Positions 6,731 through 14,613 of a DNA stretch of 30,900 nt are shown one piece after another (positions within the stretch are counted from its first letter, which is position 1; every line of letters begins with the position of its first letter). The notes beneath the pieces are model-generated. The model was not told the DNA's origin. It searched no databases and saw nothing but the letters and a program-made list of their open reading frames with translations. The DNA is from Candidatus Omnitrophota bacterium (lineage in GTDB: Bacteria; Omnitrophota; Gorgyraeia; 1-14-0-20-64-10). Where the stretch lies: NCBI GenBank assembly GCA_023248095.1, contig JAHFFF010000003.1, positions 1 through 30,900 on the forward strand. Direction: 5' to 3'. The position numbers were made by a program, and so were the translations under genes.

Positions 6731-8555
6731 TAAACCTGAGAATCACCTGCACTCCTCCCTCCTCCCGATTCCGGACCTCAATCCTCCCTCCGTGCAGCTC
6801 AAGGATATTCTTGCTGACCGCCAAGCCCAGGCCGGTCCCTTTGCCCGTCGGCTTGGTGGTGAAAAATGGATCGAAGATTTTCGCAAGGGCCTCCTTCGGG
6901 ATCCCCACGCCCGCATCCTCCACCTGAGCAATGACCCGGAGCTTCTCCATTTGCTTGGAATAGGTCCTCACCTGCAAGGTTCCCCCCTCCGGCATGGCAT
7001 GGATGGCATTGATGAATAGATTAATGAAGACCTGCTCGATCTTGTTTCTGTCGATGCGGACAGCGGGAAGGCCCTCCTCCAAATCCAGAACCAGCGAAAT
7101 GCGGTTGCGAGCCAGATCGTGCTTGACCAGGAGCAGCGACTGCTCGATCACGGAGTTCAGCGACTCCTCCCGCATCTCGATCTCCTTCGTTGAAGAAAAA
7201 TCCAGGAGGCCCCGCACCACGCCGTCGGCCCTGCGAACCGCGTCCTTCCCGTCCTGCAGAACCATGCTGACCCCCTCGTCCTTCGAGGCCAGATGCCCGT
7301 CCAGGTAATCCAGCCCCTGCAGGATGACCGCCAGCGGATTCTTCACCTCATGGGCTACTCCGGCGGCCAACCGGCCCACCGATTCCATCTTGGCGGCCTG
7401 AATAAGAGACATCTGCGCGGCCTTGAGCTCTTGATGGGCCTTCTTGAGCGCCTCGTGCGCCCGCCGCAATTCCACCTCATCCTGGTTTCGCTCGCTGACA
7501 TCCCGGGCGATGCAGACCACCGCCATCGGATCCCCGAACCGATCCCGGATTCCCGAGACCGCCACCTCCAGAACGATCCGTTTCCCCCCTTTGGAGGAAA
7601 GGGCCACCTCGTAATTGTGAACCACCTGGGCCCGCACAAAGGTCTGGAACTTTTCCGGGGGAAAGAACCTGCCTTGAATGGCCCAGATCGGCTGGCCGAT
7701 GAAATCCGCTTCAGCCCGATCGAACAGCTCGCAGGCGGCCTGGTTGACCACCTGCACAATCCCGTCCCGGTCGATCACCAGCAGGGCATCCGACAGGGTC
7801 TTGAGGATCTGGTTGGCCGCAAAGGCCGGGGTAATGTCGATGAGTCGGTAGCGCCAGATGGTATGGGCCAGGATCGCCAAGCAGATCAGGATCGGCAGGT
7901 ATCCGGCCGGATAAACGGGCACCCCATAGGCCGGCAGGTAATCCACAGAGCCGAGGTAAGCGATGCCGAACGCGAGCAGAAACGCCCGCAGGCGCCGCTT
8001 CTGAGAATAAAAGGAAGAAGCGCATCGGTATTGCCACCCAAGAAGCAGCAGGCTGGCCACCGAAACGCATAAGAAATAGGCCAAGAATGGAAGGCTCCAC
8101 GGACCGTACCGGGCGTAGTGCCCCCACGGAAAATCCCACACGCCGCTGACGAACAGATCTGTGAAGACGACGGTAAACGCGAACAGACCGGAAAGGAGCA
8201 GAGACCCCACTCCGGAAAACCTCAGCCGGTAGAGCTGTCCCGTGACGGATAGGGTGAACAGATAGACCAGGCTCGGGATGAAGACAACCCCTACGTTCTC
8301 GATCTTCGCCCATTCCAACGCCAGCGAGGGCTTCAGGGAGCAGTAGATCCCTCCGTAGCTCATCATCCATACGGCCCCGGCAAGGGCCATCCCAAAAAAG
8401 GTGATGCTAACAGAGGAGGCGCGCTCCCTCAGAAGGACCAAGACCCCTAAGGTAGCAACGAGAAATCCTACCCCCACCGGCGCCAAGGCATGGAGATTCA
8501 GCCCGTAGCGTGCGAGATCAAAAAGCTCAACAGCCATCACGTTAAAGTATGGCAT
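6702..8555 (-). CDS. 7TM-PAS sensor histidine kinase
   Basis: Membrane sensor kinase of about 617 aa. Seven hydrophobic segments fill the first ~240 residues, as in the HisKA_7TM N-terminal domain, followed by a PAS domain (ILKTLSDALLVIDRDGIVQVVN onwards), a short coiled coil (ELRRAHEALKKAHQELKAAQ), the HisKA box with phospho-His in GVAHEVKNPL (about residue 402) and a HATPase_c domain with N-box (FINLFINAIHAM), VEDAGVGI, FDPFFTTK and GTGLGLAVSKNI. The NtrB-like H-box suggests kinase and phosphatase activity. The ligand is unknown. Starts at ATG 8555 or 8537 are both possible and neither has a clear Shine-Dalgarno. The two receiver genes downstream are its likely partners. Confidence 0.93.
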   Translation of the reverse strand: MPYFNVMAVELFDLARYGLNLHALAPVGVGFLVATLGVLVLLRERASSVSITFFGMALAGAVWMMSYGGIYCSLKPSLALEWAKIENVGVVFIPSLVYLFTLSVTGQLYRLRFSGVGSLLLSGLFAFTVVFTDLFVSGVWDFPWGHYARYGPWSLPFLAYFLCVSVASLLLLGWQYRCASSFYSQKRRLRAFLLAFGIAYLGSVDYLPAYGVPVYPAGYLPILICLAILAHTIWRYRLIDITPAFAANQILKTLSDALLVIDRDGIVQVVNQAACELFDRAEADFIGQPIWAIQGRFFPPEKFQTFVRAQVVHNYEVALSSKGGKRIVLEVAVSGIRDRFGDPMAVVCIARDVSERNQDEVELRRAHEALKKAHQELKAAQMSLIQAAKMESVGRLAAGVAHEVKNPLAVILQGLDYLDGHLASKDEGVSMVLQDGKDAVRRADGVVRGLLDFSSTKEIEMREESLNSVIEQSLLLVKHDLARNRISLVLDLEEGLPAVRIDRNKIEQVFINLFINAIHAMPEGGTLQVRTYSKQMEKLRVIAQVEDAGVGIPKEALAKIFDPFFTTKPTGKGTGLGLAVSKNILELHGGRIEVRNREEGGVQVILRFNAGGNGGGD

Positions 8556-8587
8556 GTGAGCGGAGGGGATGCGGGAGAGTGCCCAAG

Positions 8588-8609
8588 GGTGCAAACGCCC
8601 AATTGCACC
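8588..8609. promoter_or_regulatory. inverted repeat in divergent intergenic region
   Basis: A perfect 7-bp dyad, GGTGCAA (8588-8594) and TTGCACC (8603-8609), separated by 8 bp, lies between the divergently transcribed histidine kinase and the first MDR dehydrogenase. The spacing would suit an operator for a dimeric regulator. No regulator gene of an obvious type is adjacent, so this is a candidate only. Confidence 0.35.
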
Positions 8610-8634
8610 GTTCGGGGTCCTGGCGATCCGAGAA

Positions 8635-8662
8635 TTGACGCTGGCGGGAGCCGCGTGATAAG
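8635..8662 (+). promoter_or_regulatory. possible promoter of the first MDR gene
   Basis: TTGACG (8635-8640) and GATAAG (8657-8662) are separated by 16 bp and lie immediately upstream of the ATG at 8671. If used, the transcript would have almost no 5' leader, which fits the absence of a Shine-Dalgarno sequence before that ATG. Confidence 0.3.
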
Positions 8663-8670
8663 TTGACGAT

Positions 8671-9789
8671 ATGAAAGCAGCGGTTTATCGAGGAGCCAAT
8701 GACGTCCGCCTGGAGGAGATCCCGGTGCCGGCGGTCGGTCCGGGTGAGGTTCTGCTTCAGGTGGAGGCCTGTGGCCTCTGCGGAACCGATCTTAAAAAGA
8801 TCACCCACGGGGATCTTCCCCCTCCACGCGTGTTCGGCCATGAAGTGGCCGGCCGCATCGCCGCCATCGGATCGGGCGTTCGGCAATGGCGGCCCGGCGA
8901 CCGGGCACTCTTCTTCCATCACATCCCTTGCCGAACCTGCGAACTCTGCCGGATGAAGGCTTACGCCCAGTGCCCGCAGTACCTCCGAGTCGGGACCACC
9001 GCAGGGTTTGAACCGGCTGGCGGAGGGTTCGCGGAGTTCGTGAAGGTGCTGGACTGGATCGTCCAGGAGGGATTGGTGAAAATCCCCGATAGCGTGACCG
9101 ATGAGGAGGCTACCTTCGTGGAACCGGTCAACACCTGCCTCAAGGGAATCCGGAAGGCCGGCATCACCCCCGGCTGCTCGGTCCTCATACTCGGCTCCGG
9201 ACCAGTCGGCCTGATCCTGCTGCAGTTGGCCAAGCTGGCAGGCGGATCGGTTCACGTGGCCGATCCGATTTCGGAACGATTGGAAATGGCCCGAACCTTG
9301 GGAGCCACCGATACCTTCTGCATCCCACCCACCGAGCATCCTTCGCCGACCGCTGCCCTTCGACAGGCTCAGGGCGAACGGAGTGCAAGGGTGCTCGACT
9401 GGGTCCGCCAGCAGATCCATTCACGCGGCGCCGATGTCGCCTTGGTGGCCGCCGCATCGGCCCAGGCGATCCAGACCGCCCTGGACGCGGTCCGGCCGGC
9501 CGGCCGTGTGGTGCTGTTCGCCCAAACGCGCGTCGGAGAGACGGCCTCTCTGGATGTCGGGCAGATCGGGAAGCTGGAGAAGGATCTCGTTGGAAGTTAC
9601 AGCGCCTCGATCGACCTGCAAGCGGAGGCAGCCCGATTGGTCTTTACCCGAGTGATCCAGGTTGCGCCGCTCATCACGCATCGATTCGAGCTCAATGAAA
9701 TCCAGCAGGCCTTAGCTGTTGCTAAGTCCCCCTCCGCCAATTCGCTGAAAGTGATCGTGAAACCCCATCCAAACGGAACAGATCGATGA
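8671..9789 (+). CDS. zinc-dependent medium-chain dehydrogenase (first of tandem pair)
   Basis: A 372-aa MDR-superfamily NAD(P)-dependent alcohol or polyol dehydrogenase. The catalytic zinc site is indicated by CGLCGTD and FGHEVAG, the structural zinc by CRTCELCRMKAYAQC, and the cofactor fold by GSGPVGLILLQLAK. The substrate cannot be read from sequence; sorbitol- and threonine-dehydrogenase-like enzymes share this plan. It resembles the next gene from the first residue (MKAAVxxGxxDVRLEEIPVP), so the two are a duplication. Between GATDTF and RGADVAL it has about 15 residues more than its paralogue, and that extra stretch contains ALRQAQGERS, encoded by a palindromic repeat. Confidence 0.9.
   Translation: MKAAVYRGANDVRLEEIPVPAVGPGEVLLQVEACGLCGTDLKKITHGDLPPPRVFGHEVAGRIAAIGSGVRQWRPGDRALFFHHIPCRTCELCRMKAYAQCPQYLRVGTTAGFEPAGGGFAEFVKVLDWIVQEGLVKIPDSVTDEEATFVEPVNTCLKGIRKAGITPGCSVLILGSGPVGLILLQLAKLAGGSVHVADPISERLEMARTLGATDTFCIPPTEHPSPTAALRQAQGERSARVLDWVRQQIHSRGADVALVAAASAQAIQTALDAVRPAGRVVLFAQTRVGETASLDVGQIGKLEKDLVGSYSASIDLQAEAARLVFTRVIQVAPLITHRFELNEIQQALAVAKSPSANSLKVIVKPHPNGTDR
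9358..9381 (+). repeat. dispersed palindromic repeat (LRQAQGER type) inserted in frame in an MDR gene
   Basis: The sequence begins cttcgacaggctcagggcga and has short self-complementary arms (TTCGAC against GGGCGAA). It is translated as LRQAQGER within the first MDR. The same motif recurs across many unrelated genes and phyla as far as I recall, and a degraded copy lies in yggS at 5463-5486. The paralogous MDR at 9827 lacks the segment, which supports insertion into this gene. Confidence 0.75.
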
Positions 9790-9798
9790 TCAGGCCCA

Positions 9799-9825
9799 TT
9801 GTCATTGCGAGGGAGCGCAGCGACG
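9799..9825. repeat. dispersed repeat of the GTCATTGCGAG type between the two MDR genes
   Basis: The stretch reads gtcattgcgagggagcgcag followed by cgacg. It matches the widespread intergenic repeat whose reverse strand encodes an ARND- or PRNDN-like peptide in many bacterial genomes (recollection, not a search). It fills the gap between the two MDR genes and ends one base before the ATG of the second, so its GAGGGAG serves as the only candidate ribosome-binding site there. Confidence 0.6.
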
Positions 9826-9826
9826 C

Positions 9827-10861
9827 ATGAAGGCCGCGGTTTTGTACGGAAAGGAGGACGTCCGCCTCGAGGAGATCCCCGTTCCCTCACCCGGTGCGGG
9901 AGAGATCCTCATCAAGATCCATTCCGCGCTGACGTGTGGAACCGACCTCAAGATTTTCAGGAACGGATCCCACGCGCGGATGCTCAAGCCTCCGGTCCTC
10001 TTCGGGCATGAATTCGCGGGCACAATCGAAAGGTTGGGGCCCGAGGTGACCGGCTGGCGGATCGGCCAGCGGGTCGTCGCGGCCAATTCCGCTCCTTGCC
10101 GGCGCTGCTTCTACTGTAAGAAAAACCAGCCGAATCTCTGCGAGAACCTGCTCTTCGTCAACGGCGCCTACGCCGAGTACCTCCTGCTGCCGGCCCGGAT
10201 AGTCGAAGAGAATCTCCTGGAGATCCCGCCCAAGCTCTCCTCCCAGGCCGCCGCCTTGACGGAGCCGCTGGCCTGCGTTGTGCGGGGAATCCAGGTGATT
10301 CGCCCCGCAAAAGGAGAAACCGTCGCCATTCTCGGCGCAGGTCCCATCGGGCTCATGTTCCTCCAATTGGCTGTGGGCTCAGGTGCCCGCGTCATCCTGG
10401 TCGGCAAGGGGAAAAAGCGGCTGCAGGCGGCTCAGCATTCCGGCGCCGAAACGGTCCTCGATCTGGCGAAGCTCTCCGATCCGATCGAGGCAATCCGGCA
10501 GGCCACACCGGAAGGAAAAGGCCCGGACCTCTGCATCGAGGCCGTGGGCCGGCCGCAGGCTTGGACGCAGGCCCTTTCCCTCGTGCGGCCCGGCGGCCGG
10601 GTCCTCTTGTTCGGAGGATGCCCGGCCGGAACGCAGGTGCCGCTGGACACCCACCGGGTCCACTATGACGAGCTCTCCATCTTCTCGGTCTTCCATCACA
10701 CGCCGGAGACCATCCGGCAAGCGCTCAAGTACCTTTCCGACGGCACGGTGCGGGCCGATCTCCTGGTCACCCGCCAGGCCCCGCTCCGTGACCTGCCGGA
10801 TATCCTCCGCCAGATGCTGACCGATCAGGACGCGGTGAAAACCGCGATCATTCCCTCATGA
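9827..10861 (+). CDS. zinc-dependent medium-chain dehydrogenase (second of tandem pair)
   Basis: A 344-aa paralogue of the preceding gene with TCGTDLKIF and FGHEFAG (catalytic zinc), CRRCFYCKKNQPNLC (structural zinc), TEPLACVVRG and GAGPIGLMFLQLA (NAD(P) fold). The substrate is unknown; the tandem arrangement could mean successive oxidations of one polyol or sugar, but nothing in the sequence proves it. The start is the ATG at 9827, supported by alignment with the paralogue. Its Shine-Dalgarno region (GAGGGAG, about 11 nt upstream) lies inside a dispersed repeat. Its TGA overlaps the ATG of the next gene (ATGA), implying coupled translation. Confidence 0.9.
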   Translation: MKAAVLYGKEDVRLEEIPVPSPGAGEILIKIHSALTCGTDLKIFRNGSHARMLKPPVLFGHEFAGTIERLGPEVTGWRIGQRVVAANSAPCRRCFYCKKNQPNLCENLLFVNGAYAEYLLLPARIVEENLLEIPPKLSSQAAALTEPLACVVRGIQVIRPAKGETVAILGAGPIGLMFLQLAVGSGARVILVGKGKKRLQAAQHSGAETVLDLAKLSDPIEAIRQATPEGKGPDLCIEAVGRPQAWTQALSLVRPGGRVLLFGGCPAGTQVPLDTHRVHYDELSIFSVFHHTPETIRQALKYLSDGTVRADLLVTRQAPLRDLPDILRQMLTDQDAVKTAIIPS

Positions 10862-11775
10862 GGGTCTGCTCCTTCCTCCCGACGGCGACCGAGATGCTTT
10901 ACGCCCTCGGGCTCGGCCGCTCGGTCGTCGGCCGGAGCCAGCACTGCATCTATCCTCCTCAGGTGAAGGCGAAACCGGTGGTCGTCTCCAGCCGTGTGAA
11001 GAAGATCGCCGCGCAGGACAGCGTCGCCATTCACAACGCCGTTCTCAAGCTTCGCCAGGAAAACGCCCATCACTTTGAGATCGACCTCCCGCTCCTCAAG
11101 CGCCTCAAGCCGGATGTTGTGGTCACCCAAAACCTCTGTACGGTCTGCGCCGCCCCTCACTCCGAGGTCTCCCAGGCCATTCACCAGCTCTCTCACCGAC
11201 CCAAGGTGATCACGCTTCAAGCCCAGCGCTTCGATCAGATCTTCACGGAATTGCGGCGCCTGGGGGAAGAGACCAACCGGACAGAGGCTGCGCATCGGCT
11301 GATCCGGAGTTTGCAAGGCCGGCTGGATCGGATTCGTGAGAAGCTCTCCGGCGCCTCCTCACGCCCGCGCGTCTGGTGCTGCGAATGGCTGGAGCCGCCG
11401 ATGGCGGCCGGACATTGGGTCCCGGAGATGGTAGGAATCGCCGGCGGACAGGACGGTCTCGGAATTCCCGGGAGGGATTCTTCCTGGCTGAAGTGGGACC
11501 AGGTGCAAGCTTATGACCCGGAAGTGATCGCCGTGATGCCCTGCAGCTACTCGATCACCCAAACGCTGAAGGAGAAACGCCGCCTCACCCTGCGGCCCGG
11601 ATGGAAGGATCTAACGGCGGTCAAACAGAAGCGGGTCTTTGCGGTTAACGGCGCCTTCTATCATCATGCCGGCCCTCGCCTGGTCGACGGCGTGGAGCTG
11701 TTCGCCCATCTGATCCATCCGGACCTGTTCCCTGACAGCAGATTTGGAATTGCATGGGGAAGAGATCTCCGATAG
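10858..11775 (+). CDS. BtuF/TroA-fold helical-backbone binding protein, cytoplasmic type
   Basis: A 305-aa member of the COG0614-type substrate-binding proteins often labelled cobalamin-binding. It opens directly with MRVCSFLPTATEMLYALGLG and has no signal peptide. Further family positions are VGRSQHCIYPP, LLKRLKPDVVVTQNLCTVCA and the C-terminal AVNGAFYHHAGPRLVDGVELFAHLIHP (split here over two motifs, AVNGAFYHHAGP and GVELFAHLIHP). Without a signal peptide and with no permease or ATPase gene beside it, transport is unlikely; an intracellular role with a corrinoid or other ligand is possible but unproven. It overlaps the second MDR by 4 nt, so the three genes form one unit. Confidence 0.8.
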   Translation: MRVCSFLPTATEMLYALGLGRSVVGRSQHCIYPPQVKAKPVVVSSRVKKIAAQDSVAIHNAVLKLRQENAHHFEIDLPLLKRLKPDVVVTQNLCTVCAAPHSEVSQAIHQLSHRPKVITLQAQRFDQIFTELRRLGEETNRTEAAHRLIRSLQGRLDRIREKLSGASSRPRVWCCEWLEPPMAAGHWVPEMVGIAGGQDGLGIPGRDSSWLKWDQVQAYDPEVIAVMPCSYSITQTLKEKRRLTLRPGWKDLTAVKQKRVFAVNGAFYHHAGPRLVDGVELFAHLIHPDLFPDSRFGIAWGRDLR

Positions 11776-11794
11776 ACTATCCACTAGATCATCG

Positions 11795-12163
11795 ATGGTT
11801 CAGCGAATCGTTGCCTACACCTTGTTAGCCGGTTTACTCACGGGCCTGCTTCCCAACGCAGCCCTTGCGGAGGCAAATCCGGGTGTTAAGGTAACTCGAG
11901 GGGTGGTGAATGTACTAACCGGGTGGCTGGAGGTCCCTCGCCAGATCGGCCAACGAGAGCATACTGACCCTCCCGTTTACTGGTTCATTCACGGCCTGGT
12001 GTCCGGCTTGGGGATGGCCACCGCGCGAACCTTCTACGGCATTTACGATATGATCACCTTCCCATTCCCGCCGTACAACAGCCCTGTCATGGATCCGGAA
12101 ACGTTGATCCATCCCGGCACCGAGCCCCGCCACCTCGAAAAACTCCCCCCTCCCCAACAATAG
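11795..12163 (+). CDS. exosortase system-associated protein, TIGR04073 family
   Basis: A 122-aa exported protein. A signal peptide (VQRIVAYTLLAGLLTGLLP, then NAALA) precedes a short domain with RGVVNVLTGWLEVPRQ, GLVSGLGMATARTFYGIYD and MITFPFPPYNSPVMDPETL, the pattern I recall for TIGR04073 proteins, small exported proteins tied by co-occurrence to exosortase/PEP-CTERM systems. No molecular function is known and no exosortase or PEP-CTERM gene is visible here. The ATG at 11795 is chosen because a longer frame from 11744 would overlap the preceding gene and bury the signal peptide. The last four codons end 10 nt before the convergent pentein gene. Confidence 0.75.
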   Translation: MVQRIVAYTLLAGLLTGLLPNAALAEANPGVKVTRGVVNVLTGWLEVPRQIGQREHTDPPVYWFIHGLVSGLGMATARTFYGIYDMITFPFPPYNSPVMDPETLIHPGTEPRHLEKLPPPQQ

Positions 12164-12173
12164 AGGCAGGCTC

Positions 12174-13112
12174 CTATAACTCTCCGAGGTCCAGCAGCAT
12201 GCACTTGACCGCGCCGCCGCCTTTCTCGAGGAACTCGGAAACATCCACCGGGCACGGGATCACGCCTCGTTCACGCACCTGACCGTACAACTCAACGCTC
12301 AGCCCATCCGGCATGAGGAGCACCGGCACTTCCTCTCCGTAGTAATCGGCCGCGATCTGGAAGCTGTTTGCCGCGAAGGATTGCGCATCTTCCCGGCTGA
12401 GCGGCACCAGGCGGTCCGCGAAGCGGGATCGCAAGGCCGCTTGAGCCATCGGAGATAGGCCCCCCAGATAGACGAGCAGGTACTCGTGGTGAGGGCCAAA
12501 GGGGCAAAGGAGGGTGTCCCCGTGGTAATGCCGCTCATCGATAAGCTCCAGCGGTACCACCTCCAGCGGTTTGACGACGTCGCGCAGAGCCCCTTGCGCC
12601 CATCGATCCGATCGGAAACCGTAGATCCTGCGATAGGGCGGTATCCCCAGGCGGAATTCCCAGCGGGGATGCTCGATCCGTCCGTGGGTAAATAGGTAGA
12701 TCTTCCTCCGAGGGTCTCCCGAGGGATGCCCGACCGGAATGAAATCGGCCTCCCCCTCAAAAAGATACTCCGAGGGGAAATCTTGAACCGATAGCCCCAG
12801 CCGCTGGAGAAAGAGCCGGTAATGTTCCACCTCACGCGCCCGGGCGGGATTCAAGTTGCTTAAATAGAAGGTGGAACCGAAACGAAAACCGGCGTTGGCC
12901 GGAAATACCGTGCCGGGCAGCTCTTCCACCGGCGGCAGGACGTGAATCTGCACGCCGTGCCCTTGCAAAACGGATTTGAGATTTCCCCACTGGGTTGACG
13001 CCCTGCTTCGATCCACCGACTTTCGCCGGCCCAGCCAGTCGCGCGTGTGCGGATTGCTGCCGGACTTGATCCGGAAGAAGGAGGGGTCCCCGAGCAGAAC
13101 TGCTTGACTCAT
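12174..13112 (-). CDS. pentein-fold guanidino hydrolase (COG1834/DDAH-like), candidate AstB replacement
   Basis: A 312-aa amidinotransferase/DDAH superfamily protein. N-terminal landmarks are RIKSGSNPHTRDW and LPGTVFPANAGF. Candidate catalytic residues are Glu119/Glu121 with Asp123 (FEGEADF), His197 with Asp199 (HYHGD) and the nucleophile Cys304 (GGGAVKCMLLDL). Such enzymes hydrolyse arginine, methylarginines, citrulline or N-succinylarginine. AstB of the AST pathway is itself a pentein but about 440 aa; this protein is much shorter and closer to COG1834. It lies 10 nt after astD and is last in an operon with astA and astD, so N-succinylarginine dihydrolase activity is the natural guess. Plain arginine deiminase or DDAH activity is the alternative. 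Confidence 0.82.
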   Translation of the reverse strand: MSQAVLLGDPSFFRIKSGSNPHTRDWLGRRKSVDRSRASTQWGNLKSVLQGHGVQIHVLPPVEELPGTVFPANAGFRFGSTFYLSNLNPARAREVEHYRLFLQRLGLSVQDFPSEYLFEGEADFIPVGHPSGDPRRKIYLFTHGRIEHPRWEFRLGIPPYRRIYGFRSDRWAQGALRDVVKPLEVVPLELIDERHYHGDTLLCPFGPHHEYLLVYLGGLSPMAQAALRSRFADRLVPLSREDAQSFAANSFQIAADYYGEEVPVLLMPDGLSVELYGQVRERGVIPCPVDVSEFLEKGGGAVKCMLLDLGEL

Positions 13113-13122
13113 TCCACTCCCG

Positions 13123-14613
13123 TCAAATCGGCAGGGACCGTGCGCTCAAGGGACGGCTGTCCTCCAAGACAGCCACCGGGTAGGTGCAGTAATACGGAGA
13201 GAAAAGCCCCGCCGGCTTGAAGGAACCGCTTGCCTTGGTCCCGCCGAACGGGAGCTTGCCCGAAGAAAAGATGGTGCCCCGATTGAGATTGACCATGCCG
13301 GTATCGATCTTGGGAAGCAACCGCTGGAACCGCTTAAGATTGCGCGTGAAGACAGAGGTGATGAGGCCGTAGGGCACCTCGTTGTTGATGGCCACCGCCT
13401 GATCCTCATCCTTGATCTGATAGATCGCCACGTCCGGACCGAACACCTCCTCGCGCCGATACCGGGAGGACCGGCTCCGGTCCGGATTCTCGCAGAGATG
13501 GACCGACGGGGTGACGTAGTAACCGCGGCGCTTTCCCCACATGCCGGGGGCCTTGCCCGCGCGCAGGGTTTTAAAACCTTCCTCCTCCGCCAATCTCGCG
13601 TATTTCTGAAACTTGGCCACGGCATCGTGGCTGACCAGCGGGCCCATCAAAACGTCCGGCTCGAGGGGATAGCCGATCCGCACGCTATCGACCAGTGGGA
13701 GAAACTGCTCGAGAAAGGGCTTCGCAATCCGGCGATGGAGGATGATCCTACTGGTGGCGTTGCAGCGCTGCCCCCCCATGGAGAAGGCGGAGACGGTGAT
13801 CTCCTTTGCGGCCAAATCCAGCTGGGCATCCTCCAGGACGATCGCAGCATTTTTACCCCCCATCTCCAGGGCAAGGCATTTTTGCGGAGCGTCGAGGGTG
13901 GCCTTCCTGATCGCCTGCCCCGCCGCCGTGGAACCGGTGAACAGGATGCCGGCAACGTCCGGATGCGTCACGAGGGCGATTCCGACCTCGGCAGATCCCT
14001 GCACCAAGTTGAAAACGCCGGGAGGGAAACCGGCGGCATCGATGCACTCGGTGATGGCCTGGCCGACGAAGGGGGTATACTCGGACGGCTTGAACACCAC
14101 GGTGTTACCGGTCAGCAACGCGGGGACGATATGGCTCGCCGGGGTGTGGGCAGGAAAATTGAAGGGGCCGATCACCGCCAAGGGGCCCAGCGGCTTGAAG
14201 ATGCATTCTCCCCGCACGCCGCGGTCCACGGCCACTGAGAAGGAGTGAACCAATCTCAGGCCGGTCATCACCATCTCGTCCACCTTGGAGATGAGCCGGT
14301 CGGTCTCGCGGGTCGCCTCCCCGATCGGTTTCCCGGCTTCCCTCGCAATGAGGGTGCTCAGGGAAGTTCTCCGCTGCTTCATCACCCTCTGAAATGCCCG
14401 CATCCTTTCGATCCGCTTTTGAAGAGGCAGGCCGCTCCACTTGGGAAAGGCCTTCACCGCCGCCCCCACGGCCGGCCCGACCGCCTCGGCGGAGATGATG
14501 ATCCGGCCCAGCGGTTCAAACAGATCTCCGGGATCTTCGCTGATCAGCTCCGTCCCTTTGCCGGGCCGGACAAACCGGCCCGCGATGTAATTACCTCGAA
14601 AGAGCACAGACAT
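13123..14613 (-). CDS. astD: N-succinylglutamate 5-semialdehyde dehydrogenase
   Basis: A 496-aa aldehyde dehydrogenase with catalytic Cys284 (MGGQRCNATSR), general base Glu250 (ALEMGGKN), oxyanion Asn152 (IGPFNFPAH) and the NAD motif FTGSTAAG. The N-terminal GNYIAGRF and the region after RGVRGECIFKPLGPLAVIGP resemble AstD, which oxidises N-succinylglutamate semialdehyde in the AST pathway. The ATG at 14613 overlaps the end of astA by 23 nt, giving translational coupling. The AstD assignment over other ALDHs rests on both sequence pattern and the adjacent astA; other semialdehydes cannot be ruled out. Confidence 0.88.
   Translation of the reverse strand: MSVLFRGNYIAGRFVRPGKGTELISEDPGDLFEPLGRIIISAEAVGPAVGAAVKAFPKWSGLPLQKRIERMRAFQRVMKQRRTSLSTLIAREAGKPIGEATRETDRLISKVDEMVMTGLRLVHSFSVAVDRGVRGECIFKPLGPLAVIGPFNFPAHTPASHIVPALLTGNTVVFKPSEYTPFVGQAITECIDAAGFPPGVFNLVQGSAEVGIALVTHPDVAGILFTGSTAAGQAIRKATLDAPQKCLALEMGGKNAAIVLEDAQLDLAAKEITVSAFSMGGQRCNATSRIILHRRIAKPFLEQFLPLVDSVRIGYPLEPDVLMGPLVSHDAVAKFQKYARLAEEEGFKTLRAGKAPGMWGKRRGYYVTPSVHLCENPDRSRSSRYRREEVFGPDVAIYQIKDEDQAVAINNEVPYGLITSVFTRNLKRFQRLLPKIDTGMVNLNRGTIFSSGKLPFGGTKASGSFKPAGLFSPYYCTYPVAVLEDSRPLSARSLPI

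Noticed and set aside
14339..14356. ctcgcaatgag in astD resembling the GTCATTGCGAG repeat
   Set aside because: It encodes the conserved ALDH motif IAREAGKP, so protein constraint explains it.
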